From: Moringa oleifera
Lineage: Eukaryota > Streptophyta > Magnoliopsida > Brassicales > Moringaceae
Assembly (NCBI GenBank): GCA_021397835.1
Contig: JAJFZO010000731.1
Span: 434,001-498,000, forward strand
Reading direction: 5' to 3'
DNA length: 64,000 bases
In this document: positions 10,999 through 24,367 of the stretch, one piece after another
How positions within the stretch are numbered: the stretch's first letter is position 1
Layout: the number at the start of each line of letters is the position of its first letter
The notes under the pieces: model-generated
What the model was told of the DNA's origin: nothing
Databases searched by the model: none
Seen by the model: the letters and a program-made list of their open reading frames with translations, nothing else
Made by a program: the position numbers and the translations under genes

Positions 10999-13962
10999 CC
11001 TCTGCTTCTGCAGAGCCGAAGCTGTCCAAGGCAGCACAGAGGTTTTATAATCAGAACTTCAGGGAGCCTCCCCAGCGCCTCAGTAAGGTCCTACTTGCCG
11101 CCAGAGGTACTGCGTGCTATAATTCTGTTTACCCTCATAATTCTATAGGGTCATGGTGATATTTATGTGTATACGTCATCCAATTTGTATTGTTACTTGT
11201 GCTTGTAGAGAAGTTTGTATTGAGTTTTTGTTAATGGTTACTTGTAGTAATGGTCTGGGAGGTCTCATAATTATATGGTTATGGTATTACCAGTGGCATC
11301 GAGAAGGAGCAGGGAAGAGCTTATTTTTTATGGCAAGGTCACTGTTAATGGCTCTGTATGCAGCACTCCCCAGGTCAGCCCCTAGTTCTCTTGGCAAATT
11401 GCTGTCCTTTGTTTTATTAAAGATTTTTTTTTCTGTTATATCTTGGTTACTGCTTCTCTGAATAAGAGACATATACTTCCTGAGTTTATAAGCTTTCTTT
11501 GCTGTCATGATATGCAGACTGGAGTTGATCCTGTGAGGGATATTATTTATGTCGATGGTAACTGTCTCCCAAAGAGCTGCCTCCAAAGGTGTATCTTGCT
11601 GTGAACAAGCCAAAAGGGTTTGTCGTGACCCGCTATAGATTTTTTTATTAACTTTTAAAGGTTATTTCCTTGTTTGACATTTTAGAGACATTAATAGTAT
11701 CATATTATGGCAGGTATATCTGCCCATCTGGTGAAAAAGAGTTTAGATGTTTTTTGAGTTTGTTTGAGGATTATTTGAAGAGATGGGTATGTTAACATGA
11801 TAACTTTAGTTCTATGTTTCTTGCTTATTGATATACTTAACTAAAATGGAAAGGAAGCCACGACCAATGTGAAGATATTTACATTAAATGATTTTTTGAT
11901 AACTTTATTTTTGCAAATTAGGACAAAGGAGATCCAGGAATTCCCAAACCATGACTGTTTACCATTGGTTGCCTTGATGTTGCCACAAGTAGTTTAATTA
12001 TTGTGACTAATGATGTTATGCATATTGCTGCATATGTAACCATACATTGCTTATAGATGTACACTTGAAGCTAAGCAGGTTCATCTTACTGCATTTCTTG
12101 CTGTTTTCTTTTTTTCATTTCAGGATATTTTGCTCAAAACTTTCACATCCTTCCTTCAACTTACAGATGGTTTTACATGTTCTGTTATTTGTTTGTAACT
12201 TGTTGTGTTCGATTGTCCAGAAAGAATGGTTTATGCTTTGCATCCGACAATAAACTTGGTAATATTTCCAGGGAAATGGTTGAGGGATTCTTATCTCTTA
12301 GTTTTATTTTGATGGTCTAATAGATGGGCTACACGAATGGATTTTCCTGCTAAAACTTGCTGGATATGATCAATTAGTTGGATTTTTAGCTGCCTGCTGT
12401 GTTGCAACTTAGGATTTCTAATTTTAATTATTGTTCTTTTCCTTTCATTGGAGTATTATCGATAATTTTCTTTATTGATTCTTGTCATCTGTTTTGATGA
12501 TAGTGGAAGCTGGTTTAGTGTCTCTACTGATGATCCATGCATGGCAAGTATATTGCAACGATTAATGGTATTGTAAATAAACGACATTTAGTTGCCATCA
12601 GTGAAGGAACGATCATAGAGGGCAACCACTGCATTCCGGATTCTGTGGAGTTACTGCCTCACCAGCCTGATATACCAAGACCTCGCATTCGTGTTGTGGT
12701 ATATGTTATCTTTTCAAGTTTAGTTAAATTTCTTTATGCCTTTCACAATTCATTCTTTCTATCATGCTTTGAACTTTATTTTTCTATGTTATTGACAATA
12801 ATGCTGTAGTTGCCTTTATCTTGAGCTGGATTTTTCTCCTTTGCTTGAGTGACCTTTGCTTTTCATGCAGTTCTGCCAATTATGTTTGTTTACAGAATGA
12901 TGGTCTGGTTCACATTTGGATAAAGTGGAGGTTTTCATGTATGTTAGAAGTATTTATTGGAGCAATTTTTTTAGGTTTTAATGACGAAATATGTCACTTC
13001 CATTCATGTTTGTAAATTTTTGGAAGTTTTATTTTATTGGAAACTAAATATAGAACCTGTTTTTATTTGTTTCTTGATTTTATTATATTGGAGGATCGAA
13101 ATATGCCTTGAGTAACATATACGATCACAAAGTTTCACACATACTCCAAGCAGGGCAATATCATAAAAAATTACTGTAAAGATGCCTTTTACATTTAATA
13201 ATGGTCTGAAAAGTGCCAATTATGTTATGAGTGATTTTGACCTTGGCCCAATTTGAATATTTCTAAAACTTGAAATAGTAACTTTTAATTTTCTTTTTGA
13301 AGAAAACAACATTATGCATAATGATGTTTTACAATAAAACTGAGGTTTTTCGATATTTCCATAGAACTTTTGGAAAAAAGGTATGCTAAGTAAATGTCTC
13401 ATTTCTGTTAAGTTTAGTTTGTTATCCTAGAAATCAATTTTCGAGGATCAGCTGCAATGATTTGTGACTCACATAAATCTTGTGGTACCTAAAATGAGAT
13501 TGGATAAGTCATTTAAATAGTGTTTTATGCTCAAGAGATCCTTTTCTATAATTCATATAATTGATTTTGCATTTTGTTCTGTCGTGGATGCTTTTAGTTC
13601 ACAGAAAATTGTATATGTTATATGGATAGAACACCAGATGTGAAGTTCAAGCTAAGGGTGCAATTTTTTTACCTTTTAGACCATTGGGTCCATATTTGTA
13701 ACCTTATGAGCCCACTGATCCTTTATCTTTATTTATGCCCTAATGAGGAAATCTGGATTGTGTTTTCTTTTTCATGAGTGTACCAAAATATGTTTTCTTT
13801 TATTCTCCTTTTCAACTCTTCCTGTGTTTTAGCTTGAGACTCATATTTTTCATTTCAACTCTTCTTGTGTTTTAGCGTGGAGACTCATGCTCATTGTCCT
13901 TATATTTCAGGCTAAGGAAGCACGTCGAACTAAAGCAAAGTGATCTTGTGTCAATTGGTTGA
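10999..13962 (+). pseudogene. SVR1: SVR1-like pseudogene copy 1: remaining exons
   Basis: Exons with introns retained: about 10999-11106 (EPKLSKAAQRFYNQNF, QRLSKVLLAAR), 11294-11373 (VASRRSREELIF, GKVTVNGSVCSTPQ), 11518-11617 (TGVDPVRDIIYVDGN), 11714-11786 (GYICPSGEKEF), 11922-12015 (LDVATSSLIIVTND), 12124 to about 12167, about 12541-12698 (KRHLVAISEGTIIEG, CIPDSVELLPHQPDIPRPR) and 13911-13962 (RKHVELKQSDL then TGA). Defects: a 1-nt deletion after LPK near 11571, CGA to TGA at 11952-11954, a lost donor at 12015, and the catalytic GRLD motif changed to GCLD (11967-11978). The HEGRNHEVRELV exon is missing from the last long intron. The family isomerises uridine in chloroplast rRNA. This copy cannot encode the enzyme. 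Confidence 0.88.
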
Positions 13963-14389
13963 AATAGTTAGAGATGTTGCAGCTTAACTACCACCAATAC
14001 AATTATTCCTTGCGCTTCGTTCAGGCAAGTTACTAAGATTGGCCATGGTGTTAAGAACTTTTTCTGGAAATTCTCTTTAAACAATGGTTCATCCTAATAT
14101 CTCTCATAAGAATGAAAGTAATATGATTAGCTTGAGTTAAATAAAATACACCTGTTTGAATTGATCATATTTAGATAAATATGTTTAAATTTGTTAAAAC
14201 TAGATAAAACTGTTGGGTTTAGTGAAAAAAAAGATAAAATAAATTTTTTGTATTTTAAAATATTTTTTTCTCAAAATGCAACAGAGGCAGCACCAAATTG
14301 GAAGGATTTATGTGTATCAGTTTCTTTGATATGCATTTAATGATGTATTTATAATGTGACTACATCTCTGATGTGATCAGTGATTAACG

Positions 14390-14584
14390 CAGAGGTTTCC
14401 AGCTATTGGCACTAGTAGAATCCCTACTCTTTTTAATGAACAAAGAGGTGATGTGATAGATGCGGTCTTCGAGGTCAATGAATTAGCACTTGGACATGGG
14501 ATTTCTGTGCTCCATGCTTTGCAGAAACGCGTACTTCAATCAGCAAATCAAAAAAGGACGAAAGTGATTTTATATTCTTTCAAG
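14390..14584 (+). pseudogene. Unrecognised coding-like exon
   Basis: An open stretch reads FPAIGTSRIPTLFNEQ, then DAVFEVNELALGHGISV and LQKRVLQSANQKRTKV, before running into AT-rich intron-like DNA near 14585. The composition is protein-like and the frame is free of stops for about 60 codons. I do not recognise it. It lies about 430 bp beyond the last SVR1 exon on the same strand, so it could be part of the next gene of the donor locus. Confidence 0.4.
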
Positions 14585-14789
14585 GTTTTAATAATCTTTA
14601 CTTTTGCATACTTGATATATGTGTATTATTGTATGAAAACATGTTGCATATTTGACTTACGTTACAATATAATCATATTACTTCCATTCTTATAAGAAAT
14701 ATTAAAATGAAGCACTGCTGAATTGCTTACATAGATGTTTCTATGTTTTGTTATTAATATGGCTTTGATTGTGGTTGTCAAATGGATAA

Positions 14790-17095
14790 ATGCGGGGTAT
14801 AAGAACTCCATTATGAGGATTGCACAATATAGCTTCTGAAATGTCATTTGTGCTTGTTGCTTTCAAGTGTCAATTGCAATTGTGAATTTTGAGGGGAAAG
14901 GGAAATTACTATTAATCATAACCTCTCTCATTTTATTTATAAATAGAATACTTGGCAAAGTAAAAAGGCTTGATTTGTATGAAGTTTACATTTAGTGATA
15001 GGTATATTAAATAGTCAGAAGATTTTTTATATTAAAGTTTTGAAAAAGTGTGTAATAATTTAATAAAATAAATAATTATAACTTTTTATTAATATAATAA
15101 ATTATAAAAAATACTTTTAAGTCTTGACATAAAATGTTTACAACAATTTAAATTTTTAAAATTTTAGGTAAAGAAGCTTAACCTTAAGGTAACAATATTG
15201 GGTTTAAGTTTCATAGGCATGGTCTTAAAGATTTAATTCGAAGCTCACCTCACTAACTCATTAAACTTTTAGTAGATGGACAATTGTAGCTTTAAATTTT
15301 AATCGGGAATTGGTATATCTTTTTTTAAGTATACTAATCAATTCAAGCAATAAGAAATTTTTTCAAATTATTTAATTTTTTATTGATTTTTGGAAAAATG
15401 TTAGTGTATAATAACATAATAGAATATATAAACATGATTTGTTCAATCAAAGTAAGGATATTAATCTTTTTGATCATCAACCTTCAGACTTTTAAAGTTT
15501 TAGAATCTTTTCTTGGAGAAAACCTAGTATCTTTTTGATCATCAACCTTCAGACTTTTAAAGTTTTAGAATCTTTCTTTTGAGAAAACCTAGTATCTTGG
15601 TGCTTTCTTATGGTGGTAATCACATAATCATTTTCTATTTGATCAAAACAGGAGATATTGTTCTATTGGCCAAGTTCTCAACTTAAAAGATGAAAATGCA
15701 AATCACCTGCAGTAGGACCTCCTTATATATAAAAATGGTCAACTTTGATGAAAAAAATCTCTTTTGGCAAGCAAAAAAAAAAAAAAAAACTAAAATTTGA
15801 AAAGACAATCATCAGATTATTAAATAGAGTTAAAAGTTAACAGCTTTGTACAAAACTAAAACTGCAATCCATCTTTCTTCTTTTCATACGGTATCCACCT
15901 TGAAGTCTTTTTGATGTTTCCAATTGAATCTCATAAAGTGAACCATAAAGAAAAAGGGTGCTTTTGAATTTGGTAAGAGAATTTTAGTATTTATCTTTGC
16001 CTTTCACAAGCACATAACAAAACAAAGACACAGAGAGGGCACCCACTAAGATTCTTCTGACATCTTTTCAACTCATTTTGATTTCATAATCAATTCACCA
16101 TGTTATTAGAAATCTTATCACATGCAATGCAGTATCTTTCGAATCATGTAAGAAACATTGTCACAAGACATCAGATCTCTAATCTTATATTTTGTTCATC
16201 TGTTTGAAAAAATAAAGATATATATTTTTTGTAATTTATTATATATTAAGGTAAGAATGAAAAAAAATAAATGAAAGAGAACTTAGATAAATATGAAAAC
16301 AATTTTAAATTAAATTTATTTTTTAAAACTTTAATATATCAATTGAATCGATTGTATATTTAGTATTTCAATTTGGTTAGATTAGATATTGAGTCCAAAA
16401 GCTATAATTTGGACTTTAATCTAGTTATTGTAAAAGAGTAAAGTAGTTTCATTGTTGAAATGTTTCAATAATGATTTAAATAAATTATATGTACTTTTTT
16501 GAAGTTAATATTTTATTATTAAACAATTTTGACTAATAACTTATTTTTTTCACAAAATTTTTAAAAATTTAATTGTGTAAAGATTTTAAAATATATTTTT
16601 AATATTAAAAAATTTAAAAAAATTTAAAGGTAATTGGAATTTTTTGAATTTGTAAAAATTTTAAAATTAAAATTTATTGTAAAATATTTGCAATTTGAAT
16701 AGTCATTTTAAAAAATTTCACAACATGAACTAAATTGAAAATTTTCAAGATAAAATTTGTTGTATAAGATCTTAATTTCAATAATTTTTTTATTTTTTAA
16801 ATTAATAACAACATTTAAATTGAACTCAATTAAAAAATTTTGTAACTATAATTTAAAATTTAAAGTGTAACTATAATTTAAAATTTGTTATATTTATTTT
16901 AATTTTTATTATTTATTTTATTAGATTTATTAAGTATAAGCATCTTCTTTCATAATTAAATAAACTAAAGTATTAGAAGATTCTAAATCCTATTAAAACC
17001 TAAAGAACCAATTACATAATAAACACATCAAGATCAGGATGCTACATGAGATATCAATTTCTTGTGTTAATGTTATGAGTGAAAAAAGAAAGCAA
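14790..17095. repeat. Dispersed repeat R1
   Basis: This is a non-coding AT-rich segment similar over its whole length to R2 (21450-24240) and in its later part to R3 (50400-52445). Shared markers are TGAAATGTCATTT, GTAAAGAAGCTTAACCTTAAGGTAACAAT, the GAGAAAACCTAGT motif, CATGCAATGCA and a TATTAGAAGATTCTAAATCC-like motif near the end. R1 breaks off near 17095, where copia sequence begins, while R2 and R3 continue. I see no coding sequence, terminal repeats or target-site duplications, so the class is unknown. Confidence 0.7.
15465..15600. repeat. Tandem duplication of about 65 bp within R1
   Basis: The stretch from TTTTGATCATCAACC through GAAAACCTAGTATC occurs twice in a row with few mismatches. 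R2 and R3 carry only one version, so it arose in this copy. Confidence 0.8.
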
Positions 17096-17124
17096 CAGGG
17101 GATTATTAAGTAGGTACTATAGTC

Positions 17125-17833
17125 TTATAATATTCTTTTCAACTGAGGAATATACCTTGCATTTGTAAGTATCTTTGTTGAACCATCATCAAGCTTGAAA
17201 GCAATGGAGCCAATCCCTTTGATATCACAAGAATAATCATCTCCCATGATCACCCTTCCATTGTTTACTTCTTTAAAGTCCATAAGCCATTCATTTTTAG
17301 GATACATATTAAAGCTGCAGGCAAAATTCATAATCTATGCTTCCTAATTCAGTTATGCCAATACATCTTTTTTTTCATGTAGCAACTGTAACATCTCCTT
17401 TTTTCCTCTGTTGTTCTTGTTGTTTCTTCTTTAATTCTTTGCAAAACCTTTTGATACGATCAACTTTTTTCTAGTAATAACACTTCCTTCCAGCCCCCCT
17501 TGATTTAGACCTTGTTGGACTCTTGTGTTTAGTTGAATGCCTCCCTTGAGAATTTGGTCTCTTTTCAAGTTTTCCTCTAACTATTAAGGCTTCACTGTTA
17601 CTTTCAAGGCTTATAACCCCTTTGTTCAGCATTAATTCATGCTTCATTGATCTTATGACTGACTCTAGCTCTTCCATTGACAACGTATCCTTGCTATACC
17701 TTATGGTATCTCTCAATTGGTTATATGCAGAAGATAGTAAGTTTAACGAGATCACAGCTTGATTTACATCACTAATCTTTTCACTGGCACCCTTCCAACT
17801 TATCAAGATTCTCATCAAGACTCTTGTCTTCAT
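17125..17833 (-). pseudogene. Ty1/copia gag-protease remnant
   Basis: On the minus strand, gag reads SLYMTKSLTNKVYL just upstream (17.94-17.85 kb), then KISDVNQAVISLNLL and DTLSMEELESVIRS (17833-17471), typical UBN2 gag. The zinc knuckle follows as CYY-stop and then RIKRFC: the second Cys has become a stop and the His an Arg. The protease and pre-integrase region (17331-17125) reads NFACSF where the aspartic protease normally has DSGCS, then VIMGDDYSCDIKGIGSI. Integrase and RT are absent. The element breaks off at the junction with repeat R1. Confidence 0.82.
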
Positions 17834-17939
17834 TCATCTTGACTTCAAAAAACTTTATTTTGAGATAAACTTTATTAGTGAGTGATTTTGTCATATATAG
17901 GCTTTCAAATGAAAAACTCAGACCATCACTATCTTGAAT

Positions 17940-18281
17940 CTAACTTAATCTTCGTATACAATTGATGAAACTCTCTTATAAAGATAAAAAGTTTGATCAA
18001 TTATAAGGCCATAATTCTTCAATTGCAATCAAAGTTCAATACTTTTTGAAAGACTCAATCAGAAAGGGTATAAAACTTTCTTCAGCGGTAATAGAACTGA
18101 AGAAGCATATACTGCCTCTTTTGCTAACATGGCCAATAGATTTGGCCACCTGTGCATTTAGCTTATGACTTGGATGATGCTCATTCCTTCCAAGTCTTTG
18201 TTTTCTCAGCTACTAGTCCAGAAATGACACCATGAGAAGTCTTTGTTGTCATTTTTAGCTAGATCAACGTTTTTTTCAACA
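17940..18281 (-). mobile_element. Copia LTR remnant (5' of gag)
   Basis: The segment between a TGTTGAAAAAAACG start (about 18280) and a GATTCAAGATAG end (about 17930) matches the segment after RNase H at 43.87-44.29 kb on the same strand. Shared motifs include ACAAAGACTTCTCATGG and GAGGCAGTATAT. A sequence shared between a position after pol in one remnant and before gag in another is what an LTR should be. TGATGGTCTGAG next to it could be the decayed primer-binding site. Confidence 0.6.
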
Positions 18282-18289
18282 ATATCGCT

Positions 18290-21200
18290 ATATTTTTTTC
18301 TTGAAATTGGTGTTCAAATTTATTTGATTTTCATGAGGTAGAAGCATCTATTTAACCTCCATTATAATTGTAATCCTACAAATTTACCGATGGCTACTAG
18401 AATGACAAGATAAAAGAATGAAATAGCTTCTGTTGTAGTAATGGTTACATTAGACAATGTGAAGCTATAAACAACAACCTCTTTAGTTAATTCTTTTTGA
18501 TGGACAGAAAGTGTTAAAATATGAAAGCTTGGATGAAGATCAATAGAAAGAAAGGGAATTCCATTTTTGATCTAGTTTGGATATTGGAATTTTTTGATTA
18601 TATTTCTATTTTTTACAAATTTCATACTTTTTTTGTCCTTTGATGCTCACTTTTTGTCCATTATTACTAAATTCTTCCTTACTGATACTGATGCACATAA
18701 TTTAAATTACATTTCTTTTTTGGGTTTCTCTTTTACTCTACATTGGCTTCTATATGTGTGTTCACTTCGAAAATGTGCATTCACTTCGAAATTAGATGAA
18801 CGATATAGAAAAAGGACGACCATTAGCATTAAAAAGAGCATTGTTGATGCCTCCAAATGTAGAGAGAAGTCTCTCATGTAGAGTGCCAAAATCTTCTGTA
18901 ATTAACTTTTCAATGTAATTAACTTAAAATTTAATATGATGATGGATTTGTAAAATACAAATCTTTTCAATGTAATTAACTTAAAATTTAATTATTTTTT
19001 TAACTTTTTTCATATTTGTAAAACATTTAAGTTAGAAAACCATCGATTTCTTATTTGATGAAGATATAATTCCCTTATATTATGTTTTATAATTTATGTA
19101 TTTTTGTTAATAAATTAAGTGACAAAGTGACTAGTGATACTGTTACTTTTAATTTTATTTTAGTTTTTGTGATGAATTAGAGGTTAAACTTTATATTTTA
19201 AATAAATGGAGTTTTATCTTTGGCAACCTGCTCATTATTGCATGAACAGGACTGTTAACTTTCTGCAAACTTCTGATAACAGTGAAGTAGTTTGAGGTCA
19301 TCAGTTTTTGGGCTAATTAATAACATGATGATGAATTTTTCGTTAATCAATTTACAAGATAAGAAAAGTGAGCATTGATAATCTGTCATTTTAATCTGAT
19401 ATTTAAGTTAATATGTGCGTTGTTTAAAAAGCAATGTAATTTGTGTAGTCTACCTATGGGTTTTAATAAGTTTGTTTGGTCGTGATTTGGCTTGCTTAAT
19501 GTAGACTTGTTATTATCACTTTAGGTTTGGATTTGCATGACTTTCTTTAAAAAATTTAATTTTGAAAATAGTTTTTTAATTTTTTATAAATATAAACTTA
19601 AATTGTAACAAAATTTTTTGTTATAATTTTTAGATGAAATTCAACAGTAATTTCTATTAGAATTTCATACAAAAAGTGTTAGTTAAGCTTGATTTATTTT
19701 TATTACAATTTTAGCAAAAAATTCCAAAAAAATTATTATTGAAATTTCTTTTTATGTTGAAATTTCCAATAAAAATTTCTTAAGAATTTGGGTTTTTATA
19801 AATGAAATTCATGTTTAATTTTTTTTACAATAATTTCAATAAAATTGAGATACATATGTATATTCACAATTTCTATACATACATATATATATATATATTT
19901 GATTATAAGAATATATAAGTTATAAGCATATATATATATGTATATATATGATATTACTTTTTTGCTTGATTAATTTTAGTACTTAATAATTAATATTTAT
20001 ATATTGTAATAGGTATTAATTTTATGATGATTATAACATATAGTTATGATTCATATACATTTATAACTTGCATGTATATATATTCAATTATCAATTATAA
20101 GATTATATATATATATATGTGCCTAATTCTAAGTTATGGATGAAATTGTCAAGTACAATTACAAGTTATATATATATATATACATACATATGCATAAGTA
20201 TGCTTGTAACTTGTATGTATATATATATATATATTCAATTTTAAAAATATACTTTATATATAATTCATTTATATAGATTATATATATGTATGCTTTATAT
20301 ATAACAATGATAATTTGTATAAATGATAATTTGAAATTGTTTTTGAGCACCTCTCAATTTCTTGCAAAGCATATAATCAGGTTGGGCTTTAAGTAAGATA
20401 TACCAGTATAAGTACTTCGAATTAATTAACAAAATCTTCTTTGCAATAGCTAATATAAAACAAGGCATTTTTTGAAAGAAAAACTAATAAATAAAATTTG
20501 AAAGGGCATGAAGTCTGTACTTGTTTCCCCTAACAGAAATTGCATTGAGCTTGTGCATGTCTCCTTCTAACAAGTAAATGCATATAAAGTCACCAATTGT
20601 AGATAGATGTTATAATTGTGGGGGTTGTTGATATGTTTATTAGCATAGTTTCAAGAAAGATATCATATTGATTACATGTCATTTTTGTGTCAACTTTAAC
20701 AAGTGTTCTTCAATCAAAAGCCTAATTTCCATTTATAAACACATAAAAGTTATGAGATAATTTCTTTAATTAATGATTATAATCTTAATTATTAAGAACT
20801 TCATAAGCTAAAGTCATGAGAGAGAACCCATAGGAAAAAAAAAAGGGAAAATCAATGTGCCTTGAGTCAGACATTGCACAATTATCTAACCCTATACCAA
20901 ACAAATTATTAAGAAACAAAGATCTAAATGAGAGAAAAAAAAAAAGGAATCAAAATCTTGAGAATTCATGCACTGATTGCTGGTTCCTAAAAGCATCTAA
21001 AAGTGGGTACCTAAATTTTGATCATTTAAAGGTTCACTAACTTTAAAACGGATCGTAAAACAATTAAAATGAGATCAATGTAAATAAGATAATTGCATCC
21101 ACTACTATAGATTCTGTAAACAAAGATCGATGAAGGATTGTTTAAATGCCAATAATCAATTACAATTAATTAAAAGAGTAATAAGCTCAATGTTATGTCT

Positions 21201-21449
21201 TACCATGAAGACACGGTTTGGTGTTTGTTGCTCTCGATGATTTTTTGGCAATAATAGACTAGGTGTCTAGGATTTTAATTTTTCTCACCTCAGTCCATTT
21301 AATTTTCTCCCAAATCAAATACTAGTATGAAAGATACTTGATGGTTCTTTTGTTCTGTCCTTTCTGGTCAGGTTGACTAACATAGTACTTAGCATTGATC
21401 ACCTTTGTTCTGTTAAAATTACGAGGTGCTATTGCTAGTATAAAAGATA
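18290..21449. other. Gene-free AT-rich stretch with a TA-rich core
   Basis: I find no convincing gene. A 58-bp-spaced direct repeat of TTCAATGTAATTAACTTAAA occurs at about 18910 and 18968. At 19850-20310, TATATA/CATATA runs dominate, with several (TA)n tracts. The remainder is ordinary AT-rich DNA. Confidence 0.5.
19850..20310. repeat. (TA)n/(CATA)n low-complexity block
   Basis: Repeated tracts of 10-20 bp of alternating TA, interspersed with CATACATA and TTATAAGCATA motifs. Short ORFs here are artefacts of composition. Confidence 0.85.
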
Positions 21450-24240
21450 AGTGCATGACATAGGAACTGCATCATAAGGATTGCAAAATGTAGCTTTTGA
21501 AATGTCATTTATGCTCTTATAAGCACTAATTTCAATTATGAATTTTGGGGGGAAGGATATTGCTATTAATCGTAGCCTTTTTTTCTCCCTCTCATTTCAT
21601 TTATAAATGGAATACTTGGCAAACTGAATAGATTCGACTTGAGTGAAGTTTGCATCTAGTTAGTGATAGATATATTTCATAGTCCTAAGATTGATTCTTT
21701 ATATTAAGGCTTCGAAGAAGTGTGTGACAATTTAATAAAATAAATAATTATAATTTTTTATTAATATAATAAATTATAGAAATACTTTTAGGTCTTACAA
21801 TAAAAGGTTCATGATAGTTTAAATTTTCAAAATTTTAAGTAAAGAAGCTTAACCTTAAGGTAACAATGCTAGATTTAGGTCTCCTAGGCATGATCTTAAA
21901 GATTCAATTTAAACTCACCTTATTAACCCATTAAGTCTCTAGTGAATGGATAACTATAATTTTGAGTCCTAATAGGAATTGGCCTTTTTTTTTTTTGAGT
22001 TCACCAATTAATTCAAGTAATAAGAAGTTTTTCAGCTGCTTCTGAATACCTTAGAAGTATAGAATGACATTTTTGTGGAAACTAGTATTATCAGATTATT
22101 TAATTTTTTATTTATTTTTTAAAAAATGTTAACACATAATAAAATATTAGAGATGATTTGTTTAATTAGAGTAGGGACATTAATCTCCTTGATCGCTAGC
22201 TTTTAGACTTTCTCTTAGCTTAAAAGTATTAAAATATTTCGTTTGAGAAAACCTAGTTTCCTATTGCTTTCCTGCCTTGGTAACCACATCATCATTTTTT
22301 TATTTGATCAAAATAAGAGATTTTGTTCTGTTGGCCGAGCTCCTAACTTTTCATATGAAAATGCAACTCCTATACAACAAGACCTCCTTATATATAAAAA
22401 TGGTTAGTATTGATGAAAGAATCTCTTCTCATAAATAGAAAACAGTACCAAAATTAAAAAGGATAATTATTAGATTATTAAGTAGAGTCAAAAGTTAACA
22501 ACTCTACACAAAAACTCGTATTTTTTTTTTCATACAGTACCCACCTTTAAGCCTTTTCAATGTTTTCAACTAAATCTCATAAGTGAACCATAAAAGAAAA
22601 GGTTGATTTCGAATTTGGTAAGGGAATTTTAGTATTTATCTTTAGCTTCCACAAGTACATAACAAAATAGAGACATAGAGAGAAGGCACCCACCAAGATT
22701 CTTCTTACACTTTTCCAACTCATTTTGATTTCATAATCAATTCACTATATTATTAGAAATCCTACCACATGCAATGCAATGGCTTCTAAATCATGTGGAT
22801 AACATTGTCACAAGACATCAGTCCTCTAATTTTATATTTTGTTCATTTGTTTGGAAACAAGGTTAATTTTTTTGTTATAATTTATTGTATATTAATTTGA
22901 GAATGAAAAAAATAAATGAATGAGATTTCAGAATAAATATAAAAAAAACTTTAAATTAAATTTATTTTTCAAAACTTTTATATGTTGATTGAATCAATTG
23001 TATATTAGTTTTTCAATTTAGTTTGGTTAGATATTAAGTCTAAAAACTATAAATTGGACTTTAACTCTAATTATTGTAAAAGATTAAAGTAGTTTCATTG
23101 TTAAAACGTTTCAACAATGATTTAAATAAATTCTATATACTTTTTTGAGTTAATATTTTAATTTTGAACAATTTTGACTAACAAATTATTTTTGTACATA
23201 TTTTTAAAATTTTAATATGTAAAGATTTTAAATATATATTTTTAATATTAAAAAAATAATTTTTTAATATTAAAATTTAAAATTTTTTATATTTGTAAAA
23301 ATTTTAAAATTAAAATTTATTGCTAAGTATTTTCAATTTGAATGGCCATTTTAAAAAACAATTCACAACACGAACTAAATTGAATAAATTGAAAATTTTC
23401 AAGAAAACATTTATTATAAAAGATCTTAATTTTAATAATTTTTAAAATTTTTAAATTAATAACAACATTTACATTGAACTCAATTAAAACATAATGCACA
23501 CAATAAATTCAACAAATACTTTAAAGTGTAACTACAATTTAAAATTTATTATATTTATTTTAATTTTTATTAAATTTATCATGTACAGATATCTTTTTTT
23601 ATAATTAAATAAACTAAAACATTAGAAAATTCTAAATCCTATCAAAACCTGAAGAATCAGTTGCATAAGAAATACATGGAGATTAAGATGCCACATGAGA
23701 CATCAATTTCTTATGTTAATGTTATAAGTGAAAAAAGAAAGTGTCACAGATTATTAAATTAGGTACTATGGTCCTATAATAGGTTTATTTTTGTCACTTA
23801 TCGAGCCTTACCATGTTCTTTCCTTTATTATATAATGAATTGTGAGTTTGAAAGAAGAATAGCAAAGATGTTTTTATTAGTATTAAAAGGTGACAAATCT
23901 TATAGTCTTCTGTGTAAGACAAAATAGTGAGTCTGTATCACAACTTGTCTTAAAGACTTTTTTTACGACACATTTTGAATTGTTTTTACATTTACCAATG
24001 CTGAGAAGTCACTTGAAAGGTAAGTCCATAGGCGTGGATCTCACTTTATTAAGCTTTAAGATCAAGAAAGTAGAGAAAAAAAAAAAGGTTCTCACATTTA
24101 TTAAGGTCTAAGACCAAAGTAAAAGGGAGGCAAAAAAGTCATTATAGTTTAATTATGTAAATAAGTATTTTATGGTCATTTTAAGTATTCTTTGATCCCA
24201 CGCCATTTTATTAGATGTTTTTGCTTTTTGATTTTCAAGG
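21450..24240. repeat. Dispersed repeat R2 (longest copy)
   Basis: Similar to R1 from the left end and to R3 through the right end. It extends past the point where R1 is cut: the right-hand part includes the AGGTACTATGGTCCTATAATAGG junction, GACAAAATAGTGAG and TGATCCCACGCCATTTTATTAG, and ends near TTTTTGATTTTCAAGG. The acetyl-CoA carboxylase array begins about 20 bp later. No coding potential is seen. Confidence 0.72.
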
Positions 24241-24367
24241 AGATGGGTAAGACGAGATTTTTTCATAGAATAAAAATAGCCTTATTTCTAATTAAATATA
24301 GGCATAGATTATGAGATATTGCATTAAATAACTATGGAGAACAATTTAACGAACTATACCATCGTAC

